This document shows positions 63,830 to 64,000 of a stretch of 64,000 nt of DNA, piece after piece. Source of the DNA: Penium margaritaceum (Eukaryota > Streptophyta > Zygnematophyceae > Desmidiales > Peniaceae); assembly GCA_023375785.1 (NCBI GenBank), contig SZWC01006867.1:63266-127265 (forward strand). Direction: 5' to 3'. The notes under the pieces were generated by a model. It was given only the letters and a program-made list of their open reading frames with translations, made no database searches and had not been told where the DNA came from. Made by a program: the position numbers and the translations under genes. How positions within the stretch are numbered: the first letter of the stretch is position 1; the number at the start of each line of letters is the position of its first letter.

Positions 63830-64000
63830 ATATCTTTATCTTTGTTTATATCTATAACTATATCTATATCTATATCTATATCTATATCTATATCTATATC
63901 TATATCTATATCTATATCTATATCTATATCTATATCTATATCTATATCTATATCTATATCTATATCTATGTCTATATCTATATCTATATCTATATCTATA
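63830..64000 (+). repeat. TATATC hexanucleotide microsatellite, runs off window
   Basis: From an imperfect start (CTATATCTTTATC) the sequence becomes an almost perfect (TATATC)n array, with one TATGTC variant near 63967, up to the last base. Its full length is unknown. It is not the plant telomere repeat TTTAGGG. Confidence 0.95.

Noticed and set aside
63830-64000. Telomere or centromere satellite
   Set aside because: The TATATC unit is a simple microsatellite, not TTTAGGG or TTAGGG, and abuts a truncated retroelement, so there is no evidence for a chromosome end.
1-64000. tRNA or rRNA genes
   Set aside because: Short tRNA-like stretches are the PBS sites only (up to 15 bases of complement); no cloverleaf or rRNA core sequence was seen. 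A tRNAscan-SE run would settle it; any hit with a full cloverleaf would refute this.

Overview
This window reads as repeat-rich, heterochromatic DNA of a plant-lineage eukaryote (land plant or streptophyte alga; the species cannot be told from this sequence). I found no intact cellular gene, tRNA, rRNA or CRISPR array. Almost everything recognisable is Ty1/copia-type LTR retrotransposon DNA, decayed by stops and frameshifts, nested, inverted and locally duplicated. Plant affinity rests on primer-binding sites (PBS) that match plant initiator-tRNA-Met and on copia domain order (gag, protease, integrase, RT, RNase H). I use local family labels F0 to F6; they are not database names.

Layout. 1-3045: minus-strand gag remnant of F5, with an exact 528-bp duplication around a single N (assembly seam), then PBS and LTR to about 3.78 kb. 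3.8-21.9 kb: an old plus-strand F0 element (gag 5818-7180; protease to RNase H 18.68-21.64 kb; 3' LTR 21749). Its protease active site is split by a minus-strand F2 element (7610-18674, perfect target duplication GGGCT). The 5' LTR of that F2 is in turn split by a minus-strand F1 element (12195-18451, target duplication ATGGT/ACGGT). F1 is the best-preserved complete copia here. The F2 copy is unusual: gag and a protease remnant are followed not by integrase/RT but by about 1.7 kb of nearly open, internally repeated K/E/A/Q-rich coding sequence.

21.9-30.6 kb: plus-strand F2 and F3 pieces in an internal-LTR-internal arrangement, with a solo F1 LTR inside the F2 zinc knuckle. 30.65-35.1 kb: an inverted F3 copy facing the plus F3 copy, carrying a 974-bp LTR-like insert in its own zinc-knuckle codons. 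35.1-42.7 kb: F3 RNase H and 3' LTR, split by a complete F4 element (35670-42050, perfect target duplication GTCCA). 42.7-45.2 kb: F3 integrase fragment and the start of a second F1 copy (F1b). 45.16-58.47 kb: a diverged tandem duplication of a roughly 7.1-kb unit (F1b RT/RNase H, solo F3 LTR, F1 LTR, inverted F3 gag-protease, a fold-back LTR palindrome, an AT-rich F6 LTR). 58.47-63.83 kb: a second F4 element inserted in the right-hand unit. 63.83-64.0 kb: a TATATC hexanucleotide array running off the window.

Two priming modes coexist. F4, F5 and F6 carry the usual PBS for the tRNA-iMet 3' end (TGGTATCAGA). F1, F2 and F3 instead carry GGGTTATGGGCCCAC, complementary to the anticodon stem-loop of plant tRNA-iMet, as in the half-tRNA priming known for Drosophila copia and yeast Ty5. 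Many in-frame stops are TAG where a sister copy or the local context has CAG, as expected from deamination of methylated CHG cytosines in silenced elements. The sequence is therefore an insertion history rather than a set of cooperating genes.
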